The position numbers and the translations under genes are program-made. A model generated the notes under the pieces. It did no database searches. It saw only the letters and a program-made list of their open reading frames with translations, and was not told the origin of the DNA. A stretch of 64,000 nt of DNA from Gammaproteobacteria bacterium. GTDB taxonomy: Bacteria; Pseudomonadota; Gammaproteobacteria; Steroidobacterales; Steroidobacteraceae. Shown here one piece after another: positions 36,842-45,121 of this stretch. Positions within the stretch are counted from its first letter, which is position 1. Each line of letters begins with the position of its first letter. The stretch spans positions 62,001 to 126,000 of the forward strand of contig JANYHD010000026.1 of the NCBI GenBank assembly GCA_025359205.1, in the 5' to 3' direction.

Positions 36842-36887
36842 TATCAGCTCCTTGATTCCAGAACCCGTGCACTCGCCGGCCAACCAT

Positions 36888-36893
36888 TATAAT
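36888..36893 (+). promoter_or_regulatory. -10 consensus TATAAT, 6 bases before the potF-like start
   Basis: TATAAT at 36888-36893 is followed by GAGCGC and then the ATG at 36900. A start site about 7 bases downstream of the -10 would coincide with the ATG, implying a leaderless transcript. It lies in the 58-base gap shared with the divergent amidohydrolase. Confidence 0.5.
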
Positions 36894-36899
36894 GAGCGC

Positions 36900-37994
36900 A
36901 TGATGCGGAAGTGCCACGCGGGCCTGCTTGCGCTCCTGCTCGCCACGAGCGGCGGCGGGTCCGTCGCGGCGGACAAGCGGCTGTTCATCTACAACTGGTC
37001 CGACTTCATCGGCACCGGCACCATCGAACGCTTCGAGAAGCTCACCGGCATCAAAGTGGTGTACGACACCTACGATGCAGAGGAGACCGCCGAGGCGCGG
37101 CTGCTGGCCGGAGAATCCGGCTACGACGTGGTCAGCGTCTCCTCGAACTTCTCCAGCCGCCAGATCCGGGCCGGCGTCTACATCCCGCTCGACAAGGCAA
37201 AGCTGCCCAACTGGAAGAACCTGGATCCGCACTTCCTGGCCAATCTGCAGGACAGCGACCCGGGCAATCGCTATGGCGTGCCTTACATGCAGGCGATCAA
37301 CGGCTTCGCCTACAACATCGAGCAGATCCGCGCGCGCATGCGCGATGCCCCAGTCGGGAGCCTGGACATGATCTTCAAGCCGGAGATCATAAAGCGCTTC
37401 GCCGACTGCGGCGTGACTTTCCTCGACTCACCGCAGGATGTGCTGCAACTGGCGTTGCGCTACCTGCACCTGGACCCGAACAGCACGCGCCGCGAGGACT
37501 ACGAGGCCGCCGAGCGGCTGTTGCTCAAGGTGCGGCCCTACATCCGTAACTTCGATTCGGTCGAGTACATGAACGGGCTCGCCAACAAAGAAGTGTGTAT
37601 CGCGATGTCGTGGTCAGCCGACTACGAAACGGTGATGGCGCGTGCACGCGCCGCCGGAGCGCCGGTGCACCTGGCGTTCACGGTGCCTGCCGAGGGTGCC
37701 AACCTGACGCTGTCCTCATTCCTGATTCCCGTCGGCGCGCCACATCCGGAAGCGGCCTATGCGTTTCTCAATTTCCTCATGGACCCGCAAGTCATCGCCG
37801 GCATCACCAACGAAATCTACTACGGCAACGCGAACCTCGCGGCCAATGCCTATGTACGGCCGGACATACTGAACGACCCCATCCTGTACCCGACGCCCGA
37901 TATCGAGGCGCGCCTCTACCCCAACGTGGAAGCGAGCATCGCGCTGGAACGTATCCGCACGCGGATCTGGACACGCATCAAGACCGGCGAGTAA
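36900..37994 (+). CDS. Polyamine-type ABC transporter, periplasmic binding protein (PotF/PotD-like)
   Basis: 364 residues (ATG at 36900, or the adjacent one at 36903). A signal peptide (residues 1-24, LLALLLATSGGGSVAA) precedes DKRLFIYNWSDFIGTGTIERFE, the classic PotF/PotD opening, and AMSWSADYE with YGNANLAA later in the chain lines the ligand site. The shared ancestry with putrescine receptors is clear, though acidic ligand residues need alignment to decide specificity. It is monocistronic as far as seen; permeases follow on the opposite strand and the ATPase is 6 kb upstream. Confidence 0.88.
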   Translation: MMRKCHAGLLALLLATSGGGSVAADKRLFIYNWSDFIGTGTIERFEKLTGIKVVYDTYDAEETAEARLLAGESGYDVVSVSSNFSSRQIRAGVYIPLDKAKLPNWKNLDPHFLANLQDSDPGNRYGVPYMQAINGFAYNIEQIRARMRDAPVGSLDMIFKPEIIKRFADCGVTFLDSPQDVLQLALRYLHLDPNSTRREDYEAAERLLLKVRPYIRNFDSVEYMNGLANKEVCIAMSWSADYETVMARARAAGAPVHLAFTVPAEGANLTLSSFLIPVGAPHPEAAYAFLNFLMDPQVIAGITNEIYYGNANLAANAYVRPDILNDPILYPTPDIEARLYPNVEASIALERIRTRIWTRIKTGE

Positions 37995-38035
37995 CGTCCG
38001 AGTTGGGCGCAGGCGCTGCGAGCTTGCACTTGCAG

Positions 38036-38866
38036 CTACTGCGCGGCGAGCTGCAGGTCGCGCAGGCGCTGCTGGTCGGCGCGGCGCATCAGCACCCCGG
38101 CGATGAGCACGCCGGCGCCGACCGTGGCGATGATCAGCGTGGCGAGCGCGTTGATGTCCGGGCTGACGCCCAGCTTCACCTTCGAGAAGATCACCATCGG
38201 CAACGTGCTGGCGCCCGGACCCGAAACGAAACTCGAAATCACCAGGTCATCGAGCGAGAGCGTGAAGCTCAGCAGCCAGCCGCTGGCCAGCGCCGGGGCG
38301 ATGATTGGCAGGGTCGTATCGAGGAAGGCGCGCACCGGCCCGGATCCCAGGTCCATGGCGGCCTCCTCCAGCGAACGATCCGCGGTGCCGAGGCGCGACT
38401 GCACCGTGACGGTCACGTAGGCGGTGCAGAAGGCGACGTGCGCGAGCACAATGGTCAGGAAGCCGCGATGTGGCCAGCCGAACAGGTGCAGCATCGAAAT
38501 CAGCAGCAACAGCTGCGTGATGCCCGTGATGATCTCGGGCATCACCAGCGGGGCGTTGACCATGGCCGTTAGCATCAGGCGGCCGCGGAATTTCTTGAAG
38601 CGCACCAGCGCGATCGCGGCCAGCGTGCCGAGCACCATGGCCGCGGTTGCCGCGACGAAGCCAATGCGCAATGACAGCCAGGCCGCGGTGATCAGCTGAT
38701 CGTTGCGCACAAGTTCCCGGTACCAGTGCGTGGAGAAGCCGCCCCAGATGCCCACCAGCGGCGAGGCGTTGAAGGAATAGCCGATCATCACCAGCATCGG
38801 GATATAGAGCAACGCCACCCCAATCGCGAGCACGCTCATCAGCATGGTCGGCAGCCGCTCGTTCAT
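38036..38866 (-). CDS. Polyamine-type ABC transporter permease (PotI/PotC-like)
   Basis: 276-residue permease with six hydrophobic helices and the EAA loop EEAAMDLGSGPVRAF. N-terminal MLMSVLAIGVALLYIPML and the SFTLSLDDLVIS segment near the end are PotC/PotI features. Its start overlaps the stop of the PotH-like gene by 4 bases, so the pair is translated as a unit. Together they form the membrane channel for the binding protein encoded convergently at 36900-37994. Confidence 0.9.
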   Translation of the reverse strand: MNERLPTMLMSVLAIGVALLYIPMLVMIGYSFNASPLVGIWGGFSTHWYRELVRNDQLITAAWLSLRIGFVAATAAMVLGTLAAIALVRFKKFRGRLMLTAMVNAPLVMPEIITGITQLLLLISMLHLFGWPHRGFLTIVLAHVAFCTAYVTVTVQSRLGTADRSLEEAAMDLGSGPVRAFLDTTLPIIAPALASGWLLSFTLSLDDLVISSFVSGPGASTLPMVIFSKVKLGVSPDINALATLIIATVGAGVLIAGVLMRRADQQRLRDLQLAAQ

Positions 38867-39780
38867 GCGTGCGCCTCCAGTTCCTTGCTGTGATAGTGCT
38901 GGTAGATGGCGATCGGTCCGACCAGCAGCACCAGGAAGGCCACGGCAACCGCCGAGGCCACCGGCCAGTCACGGTTGCCGAAGAACTCGTCCCACAGCAC
39001 GCGGCCGATCATCAGGTTGTCGGCGCCGCCCAGGAGCGTAGGAATCACGAACTCGCCTATGGCCGGGATGAACACCAGCATCGAGCCGGCGATGACACCG
39101 GGCATGGACAGGGGCAGGGTTACGTCGAGGAAGGCGCGCCACGGCGGACTGCCGAGGTCCGCCGAGGCCTCCAGCAAGGTGCGATCGAGTTTTTCCAGGG
39201 TCGCAAACAGTGGCAGCACCATGAAGGGCAGGTATGAGTAAATGATGCCCAGGTACACCGCCGTAGTGGTGTGCATGAGCTTCAGCGGCTCGCGAATCAG
39301 TCCCAGCCACAACAGCGCCTGATTCAGCAGCCCGTTCTCGCGAATGATGCCCTCGAGCGCGTAGACCCGCAGCAGGAAGGAGGTCCAGAAGGGCAGGATG
39401 ATGATCAGCAGCAGGATGCTCTGCGTGCTCCGCGAGGTGCGCGAAATGCCATAGGCCATCGGGTAGCCGATCAGCAGACAGATGAGCGTGGAAAAGAACG
39501 CGGTTTTCAGGGAATATAAGTAAGAGAGGGCATACACTTTGTCGGTGACGAGATAGCGGTAGTTGTCCAGGTGCGCGGCGACGTGCAGGTGATGATGAGC
39601 GTCCATCGAGAACACATCGGTGTACGGCGGCACGCGAATGGCGGTCTGGGCAAAACTGATCGTCAGGGCGAAGCCGAACGGAATCAGGAAGAAGACCAGC
39701 AGGAACAGCAGCGGCGGAGCAATGATCAGCCAGCGCCGGTGGCGCGCAAGCTGGAATTTCGCCAGGACACCGGGACCCAT
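38863..39780 (-). CDS. Polyamine-type ABC transporter permease (PotH/PotB-like)
   Basis: 305-residue permease: cytoplasmic N-terminus, first helix LLFLLVFFLIPFGFALTISF, then the BPD_transp_1 core with EAA loop EASADLGSPPWRAF. It is the first gene of the permease pair, starting only 41 bases from the divergent TetR-Rieske fusion gene. That arrangement makes this operon the most likely target of the unusual regulator. Confidence 0.9.
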   Translation of the reverse strand: MGPGVLAKFQLARHRRWLIIAPPLLFLLVFFLIPFGFALTISFAQTAIRVPPYTDVFSMDAHHHLHVAAHLDNYRYLVTDKVYALSYLYSLKTAFFSTLICLLIGYPMAYGISRTSRSTQSILLLIIILPFWTSFLLRVYALEGIIRENGLLNQALLWLGLIREPLKLMHTTTAVYLGIIYSYLPFMVLPLFATLEKLDRTLLEASADLGSPPWRAFLDVTLPLSMPGVIAGSMLVFIPAIGEFVIPTLLGGADNLMIGRVLWDEFFGNRDWPVASAVAVAFLVLLVGPIAIYQHYHSKELEAHA

Positions 39781-39821
39781 CTGATGCGTGACTATGCCAA
39801 AAGCGCCGCGGGAGCAAGGCG
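39781..39821. promoter_or_regulatory. 41-base divergent gap between potH-like and the TetR-Rieske gene
   Basis: Both promoters must fit in or overlap this short gap. GGGAG (39810-39814) provides the ribosome site for the TTG start at 39822, with 7 bases of spacing. A regulator bound here would control both directions. I see no clear palindrome of operator length. Confidence 0.4.
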
Positions 39822-41501
39822 TTGACTACAGCGCGCGCTGGCCGGCAACGCGCGCCGGCCGCGGCCCCGCGCCACCGCCTGTCCGCCACCCGCCAGCGGC
39901 AACGGCTCATCGACGCCTGCATATCCGCGCTGCATATCTACGGACCGTCGCGCACGACGGTGGCGAAGGTCGTGGCGATCGCCAAGCTTTCCCCGGGCAT
40001 CGTGCGATTCTACTTCAAGTCCAAGGCGGCCATGCTGGTCGCCTCGCTGCGCTTTCTGTCGACCGAATTTGACCAGCTGGTGCTCGACCCGGTGGCTGAA
40101 CTACGCCATTCGCCCGTGCCGGCCCTGCAGAAGATGGTCGAACTGTACCTCGACCCGGCCGTCGCCAGTACGCGCAAGATCTCCGTCTGGTACGCCTTCT
40201 GGGGCGAGGCGACCGCGCGGCAGGAATACCAGGATATCTGCGGCCAGAAAGACGATCGCTTCGCCAACATGGTGCTGGAACTGATCGGGCGGATGATAGA
40301 ACAGAGTGGCCTCAGGCATCTCGATCCCGACGCCGTTTCCCTGGGCCTGATTGGCGTGCTGGAGATGCTCTGGCAGGGCTTCGCGTTCCAGGAAGACGAG
40401 GACATCGACCGCGCGGCCGCGCGTGGCCGCGCCATGGCCTACCTCGCGTCGGTGTTTCCAGGGCATTTTCCGGCGCTGGCGACTGCACTGGCGACGGACG
40501 GCGCGCGAACACAGGCCGCCGCCCAGCCCCAGGCCCAGGCATGGGAGAACCTGCCTGCGGAGCGCCGTCATGCGCTCGAGCTGGCGCAGTGTTTCGCCTC
40601 GGCCTGGCAATTGGCCGGTCGCGCTGACGACCTGCGCGTGCGCGGCGAATACCTCACGATCGAACTCGCCACCTGCCGCGCGCTCATCGTCCACGACGGC
40701 GCTCAGCTGCGGGCCTTTGGCAACAGCTGTCCGCACCAGCCGCACACGCTGGTGCTGGCCCGCCACGGCCAGCTTCCCGGAGCCATCGATTGCCCACTGC
40801 ACCGGCTCAGTTTTGGCCTTGACGGCCACTCGGCCGATGCCGCGGACAGCACCAATCTGGTGGCCATGTCACTCAACGTTGTCGCCGGCCTCGTGTATGT
40901 CAACCCGCAGTCCCAGGTCCGGCCAGCCGCGAGCGAATTCCCAGCCGCGAACGATGCTGCGCAGTCTGCAGGCTCCGGCGAGATGCCCGCGTTCACCGAG
41001 ATTGAGGTGGCGGCCGACTGGAAGACCAGCGTCGAGCAGTTACTCCTGCATCGCCTGCCCGAGCGCGCAGGGCAGGGCGGCGCGCAGTCCTTCGGCCCAC
41101 CGACGCTCGAAACCATCGCGGGCCAACGGCAGCTGCGCTGGCAGGCAACGCCTGCGGCCGGCGAACACCTGCCCTGGCGACGCGCCTATATGTGGCCGAA
41201 TGTCCTGCTGGAATGGCGCACCGACGGCATGAGCGCGATACAGATATTGCCGGCAGCGGCGGGCCGTAGCCGCTGGCAATGCTTTGACTATGGCTACACT
41301 TGTGGCGACGAGCGTGCGAGCACGCTGGCTATTCTCGCTCGCCGCATCGGTCTCGAAGCATTGCGCTTCGATATCGAACTCGCCTCATCGACGCAGCGAG
41401 GCCTGGCCGCTCCCGGCTATAGCGCCGCGCGCCGGGCGAACGTAGCGCAGGCGGTCGCGTTTTTCAGGCAGCTGCTGACCGCGGTCGCAGCGACCCCATA
41501 A
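39822..41501 (+). CDS. Fused regulator: TetR/BetI-like DNA-binding domain plus Rieske-oxygenase-like sensor domain
   Basis: 559 residues in one uninterrupted frame from a TTG (GGGAG 7 bases upstream). Residues 20-220 are a complete TetR protein: HTH TTVAKVVAIAKLSPGIVRFYF (45-65), then a BetI-like helical domain (KISVWYAFWGEA, about 119-130). An Ala/Gln-rich linker (about 221-242) leads to a Rieske-alpha-subunit-like region: 2Fe-2S ligands C303/H305 and C324/H327 are kept, W400-K401 and E405 match the NWKL..EN segment of GbcA/CntA, but the two iron histidines of the YHxxxxHP motif are replaced (L and G). A late QRGL-GY segment (525-533) shows the catalytic fold is otherwise complete. I infer a non-catalytic ligand- or redox-sensing domain. 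Confidence 0.85.
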   Translation: MTTARAGRQRAPAAAPRHRLSATRQRQRLIDACISALHIYGPSRTTVAKVVAIAKLSPGIVRFYFKSKAAMLVASLRFLSTEFDQLVLDPVAELRHSPVPALQKMVELYLDPAVASTRKISVWYAFWGEATARQEYQDICGQKDDRFANMVLELIGRMIEQSGLRHLDPDAVSLGLIGVLEMLWQGFAFQEDEDIDRAAARGRAMAYLASVFPGHFPALATALATDGARTQAAAQPQAQAWENLPAERRHALELAQCFASAWQLAGRADDLRVRGEYLTIELATCRALIVHDGAQLRAFGNSCPHQPHTLVLARHGQLPGAIDCPLHRLSFGLDGHSADAADSTNLVAMSLNVVAGLVYVNPQSQVRPAASEFPAANDAAQSAGSGEMPAFTEIEVAADWKTSVEQLLLHRLPERAGQGGAQSFGPPTLETIAGQRQLRWQATPAAGEHLPWRRAYMWPNVLLEWRTDGMSAIQILPAAAGRSRWQCFDYGYTCGDERASTLAILARRIGLEALRFDIELASSTQRGLAAPGYSAARRANVAQAVAFFRQLLTAVAATP

Positions 41502-41525
41502 GCGCCGGCGGGCCCCCGAGCCTGG

Positions 41526-42350
41526 TCACGCTCCGGGAGTCTTCTCGACCTTCGCGGTTTTCAACAGATCGTCGCCATAGGCCTTGAATTTCTTTGCCTC
41601 CACGAGGTTCCCGAGGCGCTCCTTGACGGCATCGAAGCTTGGGGGCGCGGTCTCACGCGTGTCGTCCAGCCGGATGACATGCCAGCCGAACTCACTATGC
41701 ACCGGTGCGCTGGTGGTCTCGCCCTTCTTCAGGCTGGCGACTGCATCGGCAAAGGGTTTTACCATGTTCCTCGGGCTGAACCACCCCAGGTCGCCGCCAT
41801 TGGTCTTTGAGCCGTCCAGCGACTGCTCGGCCGCAAGCTTCTCGAATTTCGCGCCCTTCTTCAGGTCAGCGATGATCTTGTCCGCCTCTTCCTCGGTCTT
41901 CACCAGGATATGGCGCGCCTTGTATTGCATCTTGGGCATCGCCGCGACTTGCGTGTCGTACTCGGCCTTGAGTTCCGCGTCCGTGGGCTTGCGGTCCTTC
42001 AGGTAGTTCGCCATCGCCGCCTGTTCCAGGATCTGTAACCGGGCCATCGCCATGGACACAGGCACGTCCCCCTGCTTGTCGAGACCGTCTTTTTCAGCCT
42101 GCTGCGCCACGACTTCGGCGCGCACCAGGGTGTCCAGCACCTGGCCGCGCTCTTCAATCGTCAGTGCATCGGCCGGTTTGCCGGCAACTGTCTTGACGAA
42201 ATAATCGAACTGCGCCTTGGTCAGCGCCTTGCCATTGACCGTGGCCATCGGCTTCGACGCCGCGGCGCCACCGTTGGCCTGATCACCTTTCGGTGTGCAC
42301 GCGGCCATCAGGACGAGCGCGCCAATCACCGCGAATCTGGAAATATTCAT
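41526..42350 (-). CDS. Parvulin-type peptidyl-prolyl isomerase, lipoprotein (PpiC/PrsA-like)
   Basis: About 274 residues from the ATG at 42350 (in-frame starts at 42362 and 42374 would only lengthen the signal). The lipobox is LVLMAAC, so Cys is acylated and the protein is envelope-anchored. A SurA_N-like helical region precedes the parvulin domain (YKARHILVKTEEEADKI to FGWHVIRLDDT). It assists folding of exported and outer-membrane proteins. Gene order with bolA and yciB is common in related Gammaproteobacteria. Confidence 0.88.
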   Translation of the reverse strand: MNISRFAVIGALVLMAACTPKGDQANGGAAASKPMATVNGKALTKAQFDYFVKTVAGKPADALTIEERGQVLDTLVRAEVVAQQAEKDGLDKQGDVPVSMAMARLQILEQAAMANYLKDRKPTDAELKAEYDTQVAAMPKMQYKARHILVKTEEEADKIIADLKKGAKFEKLAAEQSLDGSKTNGGDLGWFSPRNMVKPFADAVASLKKGETTSAPVHSEFGWHVIRLDDTRETAPPSFDAVKERLGNLVEAKKFKAYGDDLLKTAKVEKTPGA

Positions 42351-42379
42351 TTGCACTCTCATAGGGTTACACAACTTAC

Positions 42380-42661
42380 TTAAGACATTTCTTCAGGTGC
42401 CTTGGTATTCAGCACCAGGGCGTGGATGTCGCTATCCAGCAGTGAGGCCAGCGCTTCATTCACCAGCCGGTGCCGCTGCAGCAGCGTCTTCCCGGAAAAC
42501 TGCTCAGACACGATCAGGAGCTTGAAGTGCCCCTTGCCGCCACCACCCACATGCCCGGCGTGCGCCGCACTGTCGTCGCGTATCTCCAGCCGGATGGGGT
42601 GAAACGCATCCTGCACCACGGCGCGGATTCGTTCAACCCGGGAGGATTCGCCCGGACTCAA
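42380..42661 (-). CDS. bolA: BolA-family protein
   Basis: 93 residues from a TTG overlapping the yciB stop by 4 bases. The fold is class II KH-like; key segments are VERIRAVVQDAFHPIRLEIRDDS, HAGH (invariant His region) and FSGKTLLQRHRLVNEAL. BolA proteins work with monothiol glutaredoxins in iron-sulfur trafficking and also act as morphogenes or transcription factors. Size is typical (about 90-105). Confidence 0.9.
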   Translation of the reverse strand: MSPGESSRVERIRAVVQDAFHPIRLEIRDDSAAHAGHVGGGGKGHFKLLIVSEQFSGKTLLQRHRLVNEALASLLDSDIHALVLNTKAPEEMS

Positions 42662-43200
42662 GCGCTCCCCCGGTGCAACCAGAGCGCCTGCCCCATGGCC
42701 AGCGCCGCGAACGCGATGCTCAGGCCGAAGCCCTTGAAGTAGACCCAGGTCTGTTCACTGGCCGCGTGAGCCACGTAAAGATTGAGCGCGCCCAGGAGCA
42801 GGAAGGCAACCACCCACACGAGGTTGACGCGCAGCCAGCGTGCGCGCGACAGGCAGGTGCCCGGCGGCAGCGCCGGTTCAAGCATGCGCTGCACCAGCGG
42901 CGCGCTGCCCAGCCATTGGCTGCACAGAAAAGCCAGCGCCATCAGCCACAGCAGCAGCGTGGGCTTGATCTTCAGGAAGCGCGGATCGTGAAATGCCAGG
43001 GTGGCGCCGCCAAACACCAGTACCAGCACGGTGCTCAGCGCGTGCATGGCCGAGACGCGCCGCGCGTGCAGGTAGTCCGCTAATGCCAGCAGCACCATGG
43101 CGATCATGAGCACGGTGGTCGCCACGTAGATGCCGCCCAGTTTGTAGGCCAGCATGAACGCCGCCAGCGGCAGGAAATTCAACAGCGCACGCATCGGCAA
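42658..43200 (-). CDS. yciB: Intracellular septation protein A-like inner-membrane protein
   Basis: 180 residues with five hydrophobic helices, starting MRALLNFLPLAAFMLAYKLGGIYVAT, a close match to the YciB/IspZ signature. A TTG at 43200 or the ATG at 43194 may start translation. YciB contributes to envelope synthesis and cell division. It precedes bolA with a 4-base overlap and is divergent from yciO, with overlapping AT-rich -10-like hexamers in the 38-base gap. Confidence 0.88.
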   Translation of the reverse strand: MPMRALLNFLPLAAFMLAYKLGGIYVATTVLMIAMVLLALADYLHARRVSAMHALSTVLVLVFGGATLAFHDPRFLKIKPTLLLWLMALAFLCSQWLGSAPLVQRMLEPALPPGTCLSRARWLRVNLVWVVAFLLLGALNLYVAHAASEQTWVYFKGFGLSIAFAALAMGQALWLHRGSA

Positions 43201-43226
43201 TAGGGTCCTTACTTGTTTCGGCCGCG

Positions 43227-43234
43227 TATATTAG
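43227..43234. promoter_or_regulatory. Bidirectional overlapping -10-like boxes between yciB and yciO
   Basis: TATATT (43227-43232) on the plus strand lies 6 bases before the yciO TTG. The reverse complement of 43229-43234 reads TAATAT, usable for yciB on the minus strand. The two boxes overlap by 4 bases, so the promoters likely exclude each other. Confidence 0.45.
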
Positions 43235-43238
43235 CCGC

Positions 43239-43871
43239 TTGAGCCAGTATTTCGAATTGCACCCGCAAAATCCGCAGCTGCGACTGATCCGCCAGGCGGT
43301 GCAGATCCTGCGCGACGGCGGGCTGATTGCCTATCCAACTGACAGCTGCTACGCCCTCGGCTGCCATATCGGGGATAGCGAGGCACTGGAACGAATCAGG
43401 CGGATTCGCCAGGCCGACAAGCACCATCACTTCACCCTGGTCTGCCGTGACCTCGCCGAGATTGCACGTTACGCGCGGGTCGACACCTGGCAGTTCCGCC
43501 TGCTCAAGGCCGCGACGCCCGGGCCCTTCACTTTCCTGCTGCAGGCAACGCGCGAGACGCCGCGCCGCCTGCAGCACCCGCAGCGGCGCACCATTGGCAT
43601 CCGGGTGCCAGACCACGCCGTGGCGCGGGCGCTGCTGGCGGAACTGGGTGAGCCGATCATGAGCTCGACCCTGCTGCTGCCGGGCGAGGACGTGCCACTC
43701 ACCGACGGCCACGAGATCCGCTCCCGCCTCGAACACCAGATCGATGTCGTGCTGGACTCGGGCAACTGCGGGCTCGACCCGACGACCGTGGTGGACCTGG
43801 CGGTGTCGCCGCCGGTAATCCTGCGCCGGGGACGTGGCCAGCTGCCTGGATTTCCGGCCCACGGAGCCTGA
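43239..43871 (+). CDS. yciO: YciO-type Sua5/TsaC-family protein
   Basis: 210 residues from a TTG; the N-terminus SQYFELHPQNPQLRLI closely follows E. coli YciO (SQFFYIHPDNPQ), which supports this start. The YrdC-domain motif YPTDSCYALGC and the internal HHFTLVCRDL place it in the threonylcarbamoyl-AMP synthase fold. YciO is a paralogue of TsaC whose role in tRNA t6A synthesis is weak or distinct. It shares the direction of trpS, 35 bases downstream. Confidence 0.9.
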   Translation: MSQYFELHPQNPQLRLIRQAVQILRDGGLIAYPTDSCYALGCHIGDSEALERIRRIRQADKHHHFTLVCRDLAEIARYARVDTWQFRLLKAATPGPFTFLLQATRETPRRLQHPQRRTIGIRVPDHAVARALLAELGEPIMSSTLLLPGEDVPLTDGHEIRSRLEHQIDVVLDSGNCGLDPTTVVDLAVSPPVILRRGRGQLPGFPAHGA

Positions 43872-43892
43872 GACGGACGCAGGTCCGGCCCG

Positions 43893-43898
43893 TATAAT
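43893..43898 (+). promoter_or_regulatory. -10 consensus TATAAT, 8 bases before trpS
   Basis: TATAAT at 43893-43898, then GCCGACGG and the ATG at 43907. If used, the transcript starts within a base or two of the ATG, as in leaderless genes. No Shine-Dalgarno better than GACGG precedes trpS. Confidence 0.55.
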
Positions 43899-43906
43899 GC
43901 CGACGG

Positions 43907-45121
43907 ATGAGTTCTGCTCCGCAAGCCCGGCGCGTGCTATCCGGTATGCGCCCGACCGGCCAGTTGCACCTGGGCAACTACCACGGCGCACTGCGCAACT
44001 GGGTCGACCTGCAGTACCAGTACGAGTGCTATTTCTTCGTCGCCGATTGGCATGCGCTGACGACGGGTTATGACAACACCACCGAACTGCAGGAGATGAT
44101 CCACGAGATGGTCATCGACTGGCTGGCGGCCGGCTTGAACCCGGGCGTCGCGACGTTGTTCGTGCAATCACACGTGCCGGAGCACGCTGAACTGCATCTG
44201 CTGCTGTCGATGATCACACCACTCGGCTGGCTCGAGCGCGTGCCGAGCTACAAGGACCAGCAGGAGCAGCTGCGCGAGAAGGACCTGGCGACCTACGGGT
44301 TCCTGGGTTACCCGCTGCTGCAGAGCGCCGACATCCTCATCTATCGTCCCGCGCTCGTTCCGGTCGGCGAGGACCAGGTGGCGCACGTCGAATTCACGCG
44401 CGAAGTCGCGCGCCGCTTCAACAACCTCTACGGCCAGGAACCCGACTTCGAAGCCAAGGCCGAGCGCGCGATCAAGGAGCTGGGCGGGCGCAACATCACG
44501 CTCTACCGGCAGCTGCGCAAGCAGTTCCAGGAGAAGGGCGAGCCGGCGGCACTTGAGCGGGCCCGCAACCTCGTGAGCGGCAACACCCGCATCACCGTGG
44601 CCGACCGCGAGCGGCTGCTCGGCTACCTCGAGGGCACGAGCGTGAGCATCCTGCCCGAACCGCAGGTGCTACTGACTGCGACGCCGAAGGTACCGGGGCT
44701 CGACGGCCGCAAGATGTCGAAATCCTATGGCAATACCATCGGGCTGCGCGAGGACCCGGACAGCGTGGCACGCAAGCTCAAGGTCATGCAGACCGACCCG
44801 GCGCGCGTGCGACGCAGCGATCCGGGCGACCCGGATAAATGCCCGGTGTTCGACCTGCACCGCATTTACTCGGACGAGAAGACGCGCGAGTGGGCCAGTG
44901 CCGGTTGCCGCAGCGCCGGCATTGGCTGCCTCGAATGCAAACAGCCGTTGATCGAAAAGGTGGTCGCCGAAGTGACCGGCATGCGCGAACGCGCGAAGGA
45001 CTACCAGGATCACCCCGATCTGGTTAAGAATCTGGTGGCCGAGGGCGCCGAGAAGGCGCGCGAATCCGCGCGGCACACGCTCGATGACGTGCGCCGCGCC
45101 ATGCACCTGCGCAGCGAATGA
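43907..45121 (+). CDS. trpS: Tryptophanyl-tRNA synthetase
   Basis: 404 residues of class Ic synthetase. The HIGH-equivalent is HLGN (21-24) in PTGQLHLGNYHGALRNW and the KMSKS loop is at 269-273. It is about 70 residues longer than E. coli TrpS (334) because of an insertion roughly at residues 183-255 (ERAIKELGGRN to SVSILPEPQ) between the Rossmann core and KMSKS; long TrpS forms like this occur in several Gammaproteobacteria. It charges tRNA-Trp. The stop overlaps the scpA ATG. Confidence 0.94.
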   Translation: MSSAPQARRVLSGMRPTGQLHLGNYHGALRNWVDLQYQYECYFFVADWHALTTGYDNTTELQEMIHEMVIDWLAAGLNPGVATLFVQSHVPEHAELHLLLSMITPLGWLERVPSYKDQQEQLREKDLATYGFLGYPLLQSADILIYRPALVPVGEDQVAHVEFTREVARRFNNLYGQEPDFEAKAERAIKELGGRNITLYRQLRKQFQEKGEPAALERARNLVSGNTRITVADRERLLGYLEGTSVSILPEPQVLLTATPKVPGLDGRKMSKSYGNTIGLREDPDSVARKLKVMQTDPARVRRSDPGDPDKCPVFDLHRIYSDEKTREWASAGCRSAGIGCLECKQPLIEKVVAEVTGMRERAKDYQDHPDLVKNLVAEGAEKARESARHTLDDVRRAMHLRSE

